NCBI RefSeq assembly: GCF_027853335.1 | Contig: NZ_JAFEUS010000002.1 | Coordinates: 2,464,514 to 2,528,513, forward strand | DNA length: 64,000 bases | Direction of reading: 5' to 3' | Source: Leucobacter sp. UCMA 4100 | Lineage (GTDB): Bacteria > Actinomycetota > Actinomycetes > Actinomycetales > Microbacteriaceae | In this document: positions 52,901 through 60,629 of the stretch, in pieces | Layout: each line of letters begins with the position of its first letter | Numbering within the stretch: position 1 is the first letter of the stretch | Translations under genes and position numbers: made by a program | Notes under the pieces: generated by a model | What the model was told of the DNA's origin: nothing | Database searches by the model: none | The model's input: only the letters and a program-made list of their open reading frames with translations

Positions 52901-55679
52901 CCTTGAGGCTTCCGCTCACGGTGCCAGCGAAGCCATCGCCGCTGCATGATTTCGGGGCGTTGAGCGTGAACGCAAGCCGGCCGATGCTCTCTGCGCCAGA
53001 GACGAAGTCCGCCACGACCACGCGCAGGGCAGTGGCCCCTGCGATCTGCTCAGGAGTTGCCTGCTCGTAGTCGATCCACCGGTATTCGGCGGCGGGAGCC
53101 GCGGGACGTGGTATCTGGCGCACACCCGCGTCAGTCGTGAGCTGTAGTTTTGCGCCAACACGGTCGCTTGCCGAGAGCGCGGCCTCTGCAAGGGTGATGG
53201 GGCCGGTCACGCTCGTGCCGCGCTCATCGCCATTGTAGGGCAGAACGGTCATGAATGAGCTTTCGCCTTGCACCTGGGTAAGAAAGTTGAACCAGTCGAT
53301 CTCGTACTCTACTGCCTCACCGGGGTCGAGCTCGGGGGTGACTGCTTCGATTTCGACCTTCGTTGCCGGGGCCTGCGTGGCTTTGATGCCCGCGGGTATC
53401 CAGGTGGCAGAACCGTCGGCATTATAGATCTGGTCGGCACGCACGGCGGCTTCGAGGTAGAAGTACCCGTCGTCACTCTGCGGCGCGATTTGAGAGGTGC
53501 TGACGTCGATGACTACCGGTGAAGCGACGGTTTGTAACGAGTGAAGCGGCAGTTTGTAGAAGAACGTGAGGGGCATGCGACCCTTGTCATCGATCTCGCC
53601 GAACTCCCAGCGCCACGCATGGGTGTCGATGCGTGAGAAGTCAATGGTTGAGAGTACGAGGTTTTCAGGCAGGAGCATCTCGAGTTGCAGCCCCGTGATC
53701 TTGGTCTGCTTCGCAAGCTCGCTGTCGGCTTCTGGGCTGCCGTCGACCTTTCCCAAGGTGGGCAGCGCGGTGTAGCGAACTGCCTGGCCGGCGATAATGG
53801 GGTCTTTACTGCCCACCGGTTTATGGGAGCTGTCGAGCCCGACGCCAGAAATGCTTGGCGATGCCGTGCCCGCACGAACCGTGAGCGATTCGGTTGTGTC
53901 GCCGGTGTACTCGAGGTACTCTTCGTGCTGGGTCTTCGCGCTCACCAGCCCGTGCGTATAAATGACGCCGGTATCGGGCATGCCATTGACGTAGCCGCGG
54001 GCTACCTTCAGCTGCGTTTCGGCCGAGATCTTTGCCTGGCCTATTTTTTCAACTGGTTCGCCGTTGTTTGGCACGTATGCCTCAACGAATTCGTAACGTA
54101 GGCCATTGATCTGCGATCGATCGCCATCGTACGATTCGAGAGGCGCCCAGTTGAGCGTGAGTGCGTTTGCGGTGTCAGGCTCGGTGGCATACTGCGGGCC
54201 TGCTTCGTCGGTCACGAACACTCGATAGTCGGCTCCTGGCTGAAGTACCTCGCCTAGCTCAGGTTTCAGCTTTCCCGGGGCGACGAGTGAATACTCAGCG
54301 GCATCCCAGAACTCAAAGAAATTCAGCTCTTCGGTGGGTGGCACCTCAGAGGTCGTAGCGTTGTGTTCTTTGAAACCGTAGGGTTGAAAATCGACCCGGT
54401 GTATGAACCCGTACCCGGGAAACACTATGCGGTTGAACCGGATCGCGTTGTTCTCATCGACCCGCTTTACTGCCCCCGAAACCTTTGGTTCGAAGAGCGT
54501 TGGCGGGCGCGGCGTGTTGTCTTTCTGCCGGTACCAGCCCTGTGCAGTCGTCTCTGATTTACCCGTGTCGCTGAGCGGCTGGCCATCGACCGTGAGCCAA
54601 GGCTGCTCGACCGACGGGGCGACAGAGACCGAAACATTGATCGGTTTCTCTGTGGCCGACGGCACGAGTCGCGTGGGTATGTAGATTGAGATCTCGGCCG
54701 AGCCAGAACCCGCGAAGAACTGGTCGTCGTTGAGTTTCTCACCTTCAAGCACGAGTTCGAAGGTGCCGGCAGCGGTGTTGATATTTTCGAGCCTGGCGGT
54801 AACGCCATAGGTCGGGGCACCCGAGATCTCGACCGCATGGGGAAGCGTTGCCTGGTCAATGCCGTCACCGGTGAGGGAATACTGGCCCGAGATGCGAACG
54901 GAATCGTTGCTCCACACCACAGGCCTCGTGCCGGCAACCGTAACGGCCTCGTTGCGCACCGAAACCGTAAATTTGTTTGCAATCGCAGGCTCGGCCCGCT
55001 GCCCGAAATCAACGTCCTGTCCTACTGTGGGCGATCCGCCACCGCTCGAACTCAAACGGTTGCGCAGGTCGACCTGGTGCACGCCGACCGACGTGACGGT
55101 TTTCGGTGTTCCTGTCGTGCCGATTTCACGGGTTGAATCGCCATCACTCACCGAGACGGTGGGGAAGTATTCGACACCGACCGCATCGCTGATGCGCTTC
55201 GGGCCCCCGCTGATATTCGTGAGGTCAACCAGCTGAACCCCGGCATCGGCGCGGTCAGAAGCGATCTTGACGGTGAGTAACCGGCTGCTCTGCGAAAGCG
55301 AGTAGGTCGATACGTACCCGTTTTTGCCTTCGGGGTTGTGCAGCCCTGACAGGTCGAGTGATGATCGATCCCAAGCCCAGCCTTCGGGAAGGAGCTGGGT
55401 GATGACCCCGTCTTGCAAACCGGTCAGTGTCATCGTCCAACCGAAATTGACCAGGTTGCCGAGGCCCACGAGACCGTCGTTCGGTTCTTTATCGCCCGGA
55501 GCGACGCTCGTGCCGTCGTCGAAAACCCGCAGTTCAAAGTCGCTAATCGATCCCGTTGCCGCAGCGGCTGGCGCGGCTCCGGGCCCTGCCGCAACGAAGC
55601 CCGTAAGTACAAGCAAGCCGGTGAGCAGGCTTGCCACGACCCTTGCGGTTGCCAAGCGAAACGTTGTTTGTGAGACCAC
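49917..55679 (-). CDS. Giant surface protein with seven DUF7507/DUF11-like repeats
   Basis: About 1,920 residues. The GTG at 55679 is preferred because GGGGGA lies just upstream and gives a compact signal peptide ending near AAPAAAATG; the in-frame ATG at 55736 is the alternative. A long N-terminal region of unknown fold comes first, then one SdrD-B/CnaB-like domain starting GIVWNDANGDGLRDETE. Seven ~115-residue repeats follow with YxFTVTNxG, LxDVxxxDEL and ELAPGExVxATA motifs. The end is LVVTG, a hydrophobic helix and KRRGNTYKRERH. Likely a wall-bound stalk or adhesin; the ligand is unknown. Confidence 0.83.
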   Translation of the reverse strand: MVSQTTFRLATARVVASLLTGLLVLTGFVAAGPGAAPAAAATGSISDFELRVFDDGTSVAPGDKEPNDGLVGLGNLVNFGWTMTLTGLQDGVITQLLPEGWAWDRSSLDLSGLHNPEGKNGYVSTYSLSQSSRLLTVKIASDRADAGVQLVDLTNISGGPKRISDAVGVEYFPTVSVSDGDSTREIGTTGTPKTVTSVGVHQVDLRNRLSSSGGGSPTVGQDVDFGQRAEPAIANKFTVSVRNEAVTVAGTRPVVWSNDSVRISGQYSLTGDGIDQATLPHAVEISGAPTYGVTARLENINTAAGTFELVLEGEKLNDDQFFAGSGSAEISIYIPTRLVPSATEKPINVSVSVAPSVEQPWLTVDGQPLSDTGKSETTAQGWYRQKDNTPRPPTLFEPKVSGAVKRVDENNAIRFNRIVFPGYGFIHRVDFQPYGFKEHNATTSEVPPTEELNFFEFWDAAEYSLVAPGKLKPELGEVLQPGADYRVFVTDEAGPQYATEPDTANALTLNWAPLESYDGDRSQINGLRYEFVEAYVPNNGEPVEKIGQAKISAETQLKVARGYVNGMPDTGVIYTHGLVSAKTQHEEYLEYTGDTTESLTVRAGTASPSISGVGLDSSHKPVGSKDPIIAGQAVRYTALPTLGKVDGSPEADSELAKQTKITGLQLEMLLPENLVLSTIDFSRIDTHAWRWEFGEIDDKGRMPLTFFYKLPLHSLQTVASPVVIDVSTSQIAPQSDDGYFYLEAAVRADQIYNADGSATWIPAGIKATQAPATKVEIEAVTPELDPGEAVEYEIDWFNFLTQVQGESSFMTVLPYNGDERGTSVTGPITLAEAALSASDRVGAKLQLTTDAGVRQIPRPAAPAAEYRWIDYEQATPEQIAGATALRVVVADFVSGAESIGRLAFTLNAPKSCSGDGFAGTVSGSLKGASTVLPEAAPALARVTSAEVSGIVWNDANGDGLRDETEHTLSGVTIVLTRGDQVVDRMQTDAHGEYRFSELASGAIVVSVDAASLPPTTGKWQNTVSPSNGSDGVSGLIELGRGGVADAKDFGFQNLEPRVELTKQGIAPKVPLPGQPILWQFTVRNTGNTSLSDVKISDELEGVSEIRFDSWPDEPSPGELAPGQEVTATATSALTQQQLDQGTAANSAAVSAASSATPNPVTAEAAATVPLAGVATLAIEKSAMFAEGVDPEQAAAGDTVKYAFTVTNTGTLTLSDVTIDDPLAGMSDIAFEAWPDATAPGRLAPGDSANATASLELTQAHIDESVLKNEAVASANTPSGQSIHDDDDAFVVFDATPVIDLDKSVTAHDGGAVGSLAEYRFVITNPGNSTLSDVRLIDSLPGLSNLDIAWPGQEGELAPGEQAVATASITLTQQHLDEGVLVNSASATAKNPVTGVTTKDTDEAEVIFTQLPDVQLEKQGTLSVAEGTIDYSVTATNTGNVTLDGVTMTDELDGLPRLDIAWPGEAGTLSPGQKAVGTATLALSQQHIDDGTITNTATVSAQRVGASAGEEPVTAAAKTATVVPGTAAISLRVAPEVLDRNVTVDAVADDTVLYTYTVTNQGTLTLRDITLSDELEGLADMTFGEWPAAEGELAPGEQVTATAKLSLTQQHIDEGFLVNEGVVSGLSLSGLARATHHAGSELVFTTQPAISLAKTVDAGDAHGVGDEATYEFTVTNAGGVTLHDVSVTDELDGLSALRFGDWPGEPGTLKPGEAVIAHAALKIEQAHIDAGGVLNTATATGTAKGITSTATASAELLTQQAPGLSLTKRAALSLKGDRVNYTLTATNTGNVSLSDVTFTDEMPGLTALDIDWPGTPGVLKPGDRVTAKAHLEIVDAHRGTTLVNHALVTGSMLGNHANTVAQASAEQRIPNAPGIINAIGTLVVTGAYGFSGVLFGATLLLAAGLLAFFKRRGNTYKRERH

Positions 55680-55789
55680 TGTTTTCCCCCGAAATGCCCC
55701 TTGAAGCGCAGACCATGATGTCACGCCACATTTCATGTTATACGTGCGACTACGTGTGGAGCTAGTCTCGTGGGCGAGACAGGGGGGGG

Positions 55790-56365
55790 TTATGCCACCA
55801 ACCCGGGAAAGTGGATGGGTTTCGCGAGGGCAGTATCGGTGACCGGCTGCTGGCACACGAGAACCGGGGCGCCCGAGGTTTGGTGCACGAGCGGGGGAAG
55901 ACCTGCCAGTACGGCAGAAGGGTATGGCGGCGCACTCAGCCGAAAGAGCGGGCGGCCGTTGCTGCCCAGCAGCAAGACAGCCTGCATGTTGCCAGCCTGA
56001 GTGGTCACGACAGGAAACACGATGACGGCGTGCACCTCAGAAAAGCTGACTCGCTTTGCCCCTGGGAGGGGAATGCGCGAGCGCACCTCGGTGCTTTCAA
56101 CGACGAGTGCCTGAGCAGGCCAGATGAGCGTGGCCACGCCAAAGAACACCGCACCAATCGCGCCTACGGTGGCGCACACCGTGCCCGTGATGCTGCCAAT
56201 ACCCACTGAGAAGCCAAGCCAGAGCACACCGACGCTCATCACGGTCATGACTAAACCGAGGGTAACCATGATGAACACACGCTTCGGCGAGCTGCGATAA
56301 GAACCGGTGGGAAGCGGCGCTGCCTGTTCGAGACGCGGATCATTGAGATACGACAACAGCTGCAT
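55790..56365 (-). CDS. Membrane protein of unknown function
   Basis: 191 residues. Polar N-terminus, two adjacent membrane helices (about 30-55 and 60-82), then a soluble part that resembles bacterial PH-like domains in layout (VVESTEVRSRIPLPGAKRVSFSEV, in overlapping pieces). No family was recognised with confidence. The stop is about 50 bases upstream of the promoter region of the giant surface protein, so the two may be one transcript. Confidence 0.6.
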   Translation of the reverse strand: MQLLSYLNDPRLEQAAPLPTGSYRSSPKRVFIMVTLGLVMTVMSVGVLWLGFSVGIGSITGTVCATVGAIGAVFFGVATLIWPAQALVVESTEVRSRIPLPGAKRVSFSEVHAVIVFPVVTTQAGNMQAVLLLGSNGRPLFRLSAPPYPSAVLAGLPPLVHQTSGAPVLVCQQPVTDTALAKPIHFPGLVA

Positions 56366-56398
56366 GGTTGGTATCGTACGGCTCGAGCCGGGAAAGTG

Positions 56399-56986
56399 CT
56401 AAACGGCCGCGTCTTGCGGCATGCAACCAAGGAATGGTGCGGCATCGAGCGCGGGGCGTTTCGACTCGCTCATGCGCTTGCGAAATGATTCGTCGATGCT
56501 GCCGACGTAGAGCCATCCAAGCAGCATCTCGCCGTCTTCCAAGCCGTGAGCCGCGCGTACCTCGGGAGCGTTCGCGAGCATTCCCGTGCGCCACATGACA
56601 CCCCAGCCGGCCTGCCAGAGCGCGAGCTCGAGCAGGTGTCCGGCCCCGGCGGCCGTCGCGAGCTGCTCCCACTCGGGTACCTTCGGGTGCTCTTTGGGAC
56701 TCATCACGAGTGCGATGAGGAGTTCGGCACGAAGCGGCTTGGTGTTCACCTCGCCGGGCTCGCGGCTTACCCCATCGGCAGCGTCGAGCGCTTCGCCGAG
56801 TCTGAGCCGGTCGTCGCCACGCAGAGTAATGAGCCGCCATGGTCGCAACGACTTATGGTCAGCCACCGGAGTGACCGCCGCGAGCAGTCGAGTGAGCTCC
56901 TCGTCGCTCGGTGATTCGGGCCCGACCTTCGAAACGGAGCGCCTCGCGGCCATCGAGTTGAGAACCGGGTCATCGAAAAACTTCAT
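56399..56986 (-). CDS. Nitroreductase family protein
   Basis: 195-residue FMN-dependent oxidoreductase of the nitroreductase fold. ARRSVSKVGP near residues 14-23 holds the FMN-phosphate arginines, HKSLRPWRLITLRGD the second FMN contact, and GLEDGEMLLGWLYVG the C-terminal motif. Members reduce nitro compounds, quinones or enones. The ATG at 56986 is chosen because the family starts close to the MAARRS motif; the frame opens earlier at 57061. Physiological substrate unknown. It is divergent from the MFS gene at 57075. Confidence 0.85.
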   Translation of the reverse strand: MKFFDDPVLNSMAARRSVSKVGPESPSDEELTRLLAAVTPVADHKSLRPWRLITLRGDDRLRLGEALDAADGVSREPGEVNTKPLRAELLIALVMSPKEHPKVPEWEQLATAAGAGHLLELALWQAGWGVMWRTGMLANAPEVRAAHGLEDGEMLLGWLYVGSIDESFRKRMSESKRPALDAAPFLGCMPQDAAV

Positions 56987-57074
56987 GGCCCCATTCTCGC
57001 AAGTGACCCTGAACGAGGCAACGGTCGCCGGTTGTGCAATACGCTGTTCTGGTACGAACAACCCGGGAGCGTGA

Positions 57075-58421
57075 GTGACAAACGAACACAGCGGTGAGGG
57101 GCATCGCGCCGACAGGCTCTATTCGGCCCTTGTGAAGCGAAACCCCGAGGCAGAGCAGCAGCTCCCTCCCGAGGTGCAACAACACATTGCCCCCAACGGG
57201 CTGAGACAAGTGCTCGCAAACGCACTCCAGTCATCGGGTGACCAAACCGTCAATGCGTCGACTGTCCTGCCATGGCTCTTTTCGGCCCTCGGTGTGCCGC
57301 CGGCGCTCACTGGTCTGCTGGTGCCCATTCGGGAGTCTGGGTCGATGCTGCCGCAGGCGGCCCTCACCCCGCTCGTCGTGAGAGTGCGATACCGCAAATG
57401 GATTCTCGTCGTGGGCGCCCTGATTCAGGCGCTCTCGGTCGCCGTCATGGCGGGCACGGCAGCGCTCGGCTCTGGCCTCGCGGCGGGCCTGACGATCATC
57501 GTCGCGCTCGCCGTCTTCTCGTTTGGCAGGTGCCTCGCATCGATCGCCTCAAAAGACGTGCTCGGGCGCACCATTCCCAAGGGAGAACGCGGCCAGATCA
57601 ACGGTCTCGCAACGACCGCGGCCGGGCTCGTTGCCATCACGCTCGGCCTCGCGATCCGCATCATTGGCGGCGAAGAGCTTGCTGCGGGCCAAATCGCATG
57701 GCTGCTCGCCGCCGGTAGCCTGCTCTGGTTTGGGGTCGCGCTCGTCTACGCCGGCATTCGCGAGCCCGCGGGCGAGCCTGGCGAGCGGCGTGAAGCGAAA
57801 CCCGAGAGCGAATACGCGCACCACTGGTTTCGCCAGATGCTCACGCTGCTCTCAAACGACAAACTCTTTCGTCACTTCGTGACCGTTCGTGGGCTCTTGC
57901 TTGTCTCGGCGCTCAGCCCGCCATTTGTGGTTTCGTTGTCGATTCAGAGCGGATCGGCCAGCCTTGCCGGCCTCGGCGGCTTTATCATCGCCTCTGGCGT
58001 TGCAGCGCTGCTTGGCGGCAGGGTATTCGGCAAGCTCGCCGATCGGTCGAGCGGCCGTCTCATGAGCGTCGGGGCGGGAATCGCCTCTGGCATCATCATC
58101 GTGACGGTGCTTATTGTCTCGCTGCCGGGATTTCACGCCGACGGTTTCTTCGGCAATCTGCTCTTCATCGCGGTGTACTTCATGATCACGCTCATGCACA
58201 CCGGGGTGCGTGTTGCCAGGAAAACCTACGTGGTCGACATGGCAGAGGGTGACAAGCGCACCGCCTATGTCGCCGTATCGAACTCTGCGATGGGCGTCAT
58301 CTTGCTCGCTGTCGGCGGGGTGAGTTCGGCGCTCGCCGCAGTGCACACGGTGTGGGCGCTGCTCTTCTTGGCGTTGCTCGGACTCGTTGGGGTTTTCGTC
58401 GGAGCGCGGTTGCCGAAATAG
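57075..58421 (+). CDS. MFS transporter
   Basis: 448-residue permease with a ~60-residue polar N-terminus, about 12 helices and a charged central loop (about 230-250). MSVGAGIASG and GGRVFGKLADRSSGR give a motif-A-like loop. The start is GTG at 57075, next to GGGAG. Substrate unknown; a member of a divergently arranged pair with the nitroreductase, which may be coincidence. Confidence 0.8.
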   Translation: MTNEHSGEGHRADRLYSALVKRNPEAEQQLPPEVQQHIAPNGLRQVLANALQSSGDQTVNASTVLPWLFSALGVPPALTGLLVPIRESGSMLPQAALTPLVVRVRYRKWILVVGALIQALSVAVMAGTAALGSGLAAGLTIIVALAVFSFGRCLASIASKDVLGRTIPKGERGQINGLATTAAGLVAITLGLAIRIIGGEELAAGQIAWLLAAGSLLWFGVALVYAGIREPAGEPGERREAKPESEYAHHWFRQMLTLLSNDKLFRHFVTVRGLLLVSALSPPFVVSLSIQSGSASLAGLGGFIIASGVAALLGGRVFGKLADRSSGRLMSVGAGIASGIIIVTVLIVSLPGFHADGFFGNLLFIAVYFMITLMHTGVRVARKTYVVDMAEGDKRTAYVAVSNSAMGVILLAVGGVSSALAAVHTVWALLFLALLGLVGVFVGARLPK

Positions 58422-58488
58422 CGGCTGAGCCACTTCGCGGTACCCACAGGGCTAGACACCCTGTCGCGACTGGAATACCGTGAAAGGT

Positions 58489-58809
58489 ATGCAAGCGTGG
58501 GTTGGTTGGGCACTCTTCGGCGTTGGAGCCGTGTCGTTTGTCTTCGCAGGGCTGCGTTTTCTCACGTTGCAGCGGGGCCGACTTATTTCGTACCGGCATC
58601 GCTCACCGCTTGTGCCGCGTTGGCTCTTGGCGCTGTGCGCGCTGTCAATCGTGACCTACACGGCTGGCGCCGCCCTCGTCACGAAGGCAGACACCGTGTG
58701 GTGGTGGCTCTTTCACCTGGTTCTTTTCGTGTTCCTGCCGGTGTGGAGCACCGTATGGGCTCATAACTTTCGCGTTCTTGAGCGCCTGGATGCCCCGAAA
58801 AATCAATGA
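58489..58809 (+). CDS. Small membrane protein of unknown function
   Basis: 106 residues, three hydrophobic helices (about 4-24, 42-64, 70-92) and a short charged tail. The ATG at 58489 is chosen because TACCGT ends 7 bases before it; a GTG at 58480 is in frame. No family was recognised. Confidence 0.6.
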   Translation: MQAWVGWALFGVGAVSFVFAGLRFLTLQRGRLISYRHRSPLVPRWLLALCALSIVTYTAGAALVTKADTVWWWLFHLVLFVFLPVWSTVWAHNFRVLERLDAPKNQ

Positions 58810-58865
58810 CCGGCTCATGGTTCAGCGCGTAGCATGAGGGGGTACCCGAACAACAGGAGAGCACC

Positions 58866-59681
58866 GTGGCACCTTCACCCCTGATATCTGTCGACGAGCT
58901 GAGCGAGGCGTTGCGTGGGCCGAAGCCGCCCGTGTTGCTCGATGTGCGCTGGTCGTTGCAGCAGCCAGATGGGAGCGAGGCCTACCGCTCGGGTCACTTG
59001 CCGGGCGCTGTATACGTGTCGCTTGACACCGAACTCTCGAACTTTGCTGATGAGCCGACAGAAGGCCGCCATCCCCTTCCAACGACCGCGGTGTTGCAAG
59101 CGTCTGCTCGCTCGTGGGGTGTTAACGATGGCGACGAGCTCGTCGTGTACGACGACGTTTCGGGGCCAGCCGCAGCACGTGCCTGGTGGCTTTTGCGCAG
59201 GAACGGCGTGCGCACGGTTCGTGTGCTCGATGGCGGTCTGCAGGCCTGGATTACTGCGGGCGGCCGGCTTGAAGAAGGCGAGGTGCGCCCGACCAGCGGC
59301 ACGGTCACCCTTGTGCCGACTCCTGAGGTGGCCCCGGCGATCAATCGTGATGCGGTGCCAGGCTACGCTGCGAGCGGCATGCTCGTTGACGTGCGGGCTC
59401 CAGAGCGTTTCTCGGGTGAATCAGAGCCGGTCGACCCCGTCGCGGGCCACATCGAGGGCGCGGTGAACCTTCCCATGTCACACCTGACGCGTGATGGTGG
59501 CATGGCCGAGCCAGGGCTGGTTCGCGCCGAGCTTGAACGCCTTGGGGTTGACCTTGAGGGCGAGGTCGCCTTGTACTGCGGCAGCGGCGTGACCGCCGCG
59601 GGCGCGGCTCTCGCGCTCGAGTCGGCCGGGGTACGCGCTGTCGTGTACCCGCCGTCGTGGTCGGGGTGGATCGCCGAGTGA
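58866..59681 (+). CDS. Sulfurtransferase (two-domain rhodanese)
   Basis: 271-residue tandem rhodanese that moves sulfane sulfur from thiosulfate or 3-mercaptopyruvate. The N-terminal domain (about 8-130) is inactive in type and contains GHLPGAVYV; the C-terminal domain holds the active-site loop YCGSGVTAAG with the catalytic cysteine. CGSGVT is the 3-mercaptopyruvate type (SseA-like), while thiosulfate enzymes have CRxGx[RT]. GTG start with AGGAGA 5 bases upstream. Confidence 0.88.
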   Translation: MAPSPLISVDELSEALRGPKPPVLLDVRWSLQQPDGSEAYRSGHLPGAVYVSLDTELSNFADEPTEGRHPLPTTAVLQASARSWGVNDGDELVVYDDVSGPAAARAWWLLRRNGVRTVRVLDGGLQAWITAGGRLEEGEVRPTSGTVTLVPTPEVAPAINRDAVPGYAASGMLVDVRAPERFSGESEPVDPVAGHIEGAVNLPMSHLTRDGGMAEPGLVRAELERLGVDLEGEVALYCGSGVTAAGAALALESAGVRAVVYPPSWSGWIAE

Positions 59682-59690
59682 CTGGAACCG

Positions 59691-60407
59691 CTATCGATGT
59701 TCCCGGCGAAAGATGAGTAGCGCGTCACGAACGAGGTCGTGAGGGTAGTGATCCCATACGATCTCGGTCATGGCAACAGGACTCAGGTGTCTCGAGAGAA
59801 TCGCTGCGCAGTCGTCAATGAGTGGGGTGAGGTTGTCGCCGCGCTTGAGGTCGGCGACGTTCCACACGACGTGGCCGCCGGGCGCGACGACGCGTGCGCA
59901 CTGAGCGGCCACGAGTTCGAGTTCTGCGAGGTATCGCTGGTAATCGCCGCCATCGGCTTCGTACGCGGTGAGCGGATCGGGCTCGGCACCATGCGCCGCC
60001 ATGTAGGGCGGTGATGTGAGCACGAGGGCGATCCGCCTACCGACGAGATCTCGGGGAACGAGGCGCAGGAGCTCGCGTGCATCGCCCTCGATAACCCGCG
60101 CTTCTGGGGCGAGGTTCGCGAGCGCTTCGACGCGCTCAGGCAACAGCTCGATGCCGAGCGCCGATCGGCCGAGCTCGAGCGACCTGGTGAGTGTCGTGCC
60201 GAACCCGGCGAAGGGATCGAACACGAGATCTCCGGGTTCTGAGAACGCCTTGAGTGCATGATCGGTGACCACTTGGTGCATGTGCACGTCTTCGTCGGCG
60301 TGCGCGGGGCGGTGCGCGATGAACTGCTCGTGGGTTACTGAGAGCTGTGCATCGAAGGTGTTCGTGTGACTGGGTGCGATGGTTGAGGTCATCACCGGTG
60401 GGGTCAT
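59691..60407 (-). CDS. Orphan DNA methyltransferase (TSPPY type)
   Basis: 238-residue SAM-dependent methyltransferase. Motif I DPFAGFGTT and motif IV TSPPY are clear; in this family motif IV comes after motif X/I order as in beta-class amino-methyltransferases (N6-adenine or N4-cytosine; TSPPY is common for N4-cytosine). No restriction endonuclease or specificity gene lies nearby. A tRNA/RNA target cannot be excluded. TACACT ends 7 bases before the ATG at 60407, so it is probably leaderless. Confidence 0.8.
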   Translation of the reverse strand: MTPPVMTSTIAPSHTNTFDAQLSVTHEQFIAHRPAHADEDVHMHQVVTDHALKAFSEPGDLVFDPFAGFGTTLTRSLELGRSALGIELLPERVEALANLAPEARVIEGDARELLRLVPRDLVGRRIALVLTSPPYMAAHGAEPDPLTAYEADGGDYQRYLAELELVAAQCARVVAPGGHVVWNVADLKRGDNLTPLIDDCAAILSRHLSPVAMTEIVWDHYPHDLVRDALLIFRREHR

Positions 60408-60629
60408 GCCCAGAAGTGTATCGAAGAGTCGAGGCAGCGCTCCTTGATCTCAGGACCTCGGCGCGGCGGACGAATTGCTCCAGAACCCCGAGATTTTTCT
60501 AGATCGCAGAAATTCGGCGTTTCTTCACCCCCAAATTGTGCTCTCGGTGCTGTTTGTGGGGTGCAGAGTGAGAAGTACCCCGTTAGATCACCGAGGTCGT
60601 GATCAGGTCATCACTACAAAGGAGTCACC
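60408..60629 (+). promoter_or_regulatory. aceA upstream region with operator-like palindrome
   Basis: GATCAC-N7-GTGATC (60586-60604) is a perfect interrupted palindrome 25 bases before the ATG. AAGGAG (60619-60624) is the ribosome site. Binding protein unknown. Confidence 0.45.

Noticed and set aside
60586-60604. GlxR/CRP site upstream of aceA
   Set aside because: The palindrome GATCAC-N7-GTGATC does not match the TGTGA-N6-TCACA spacing, so I list it only as an unassigned operator-like palindrome.
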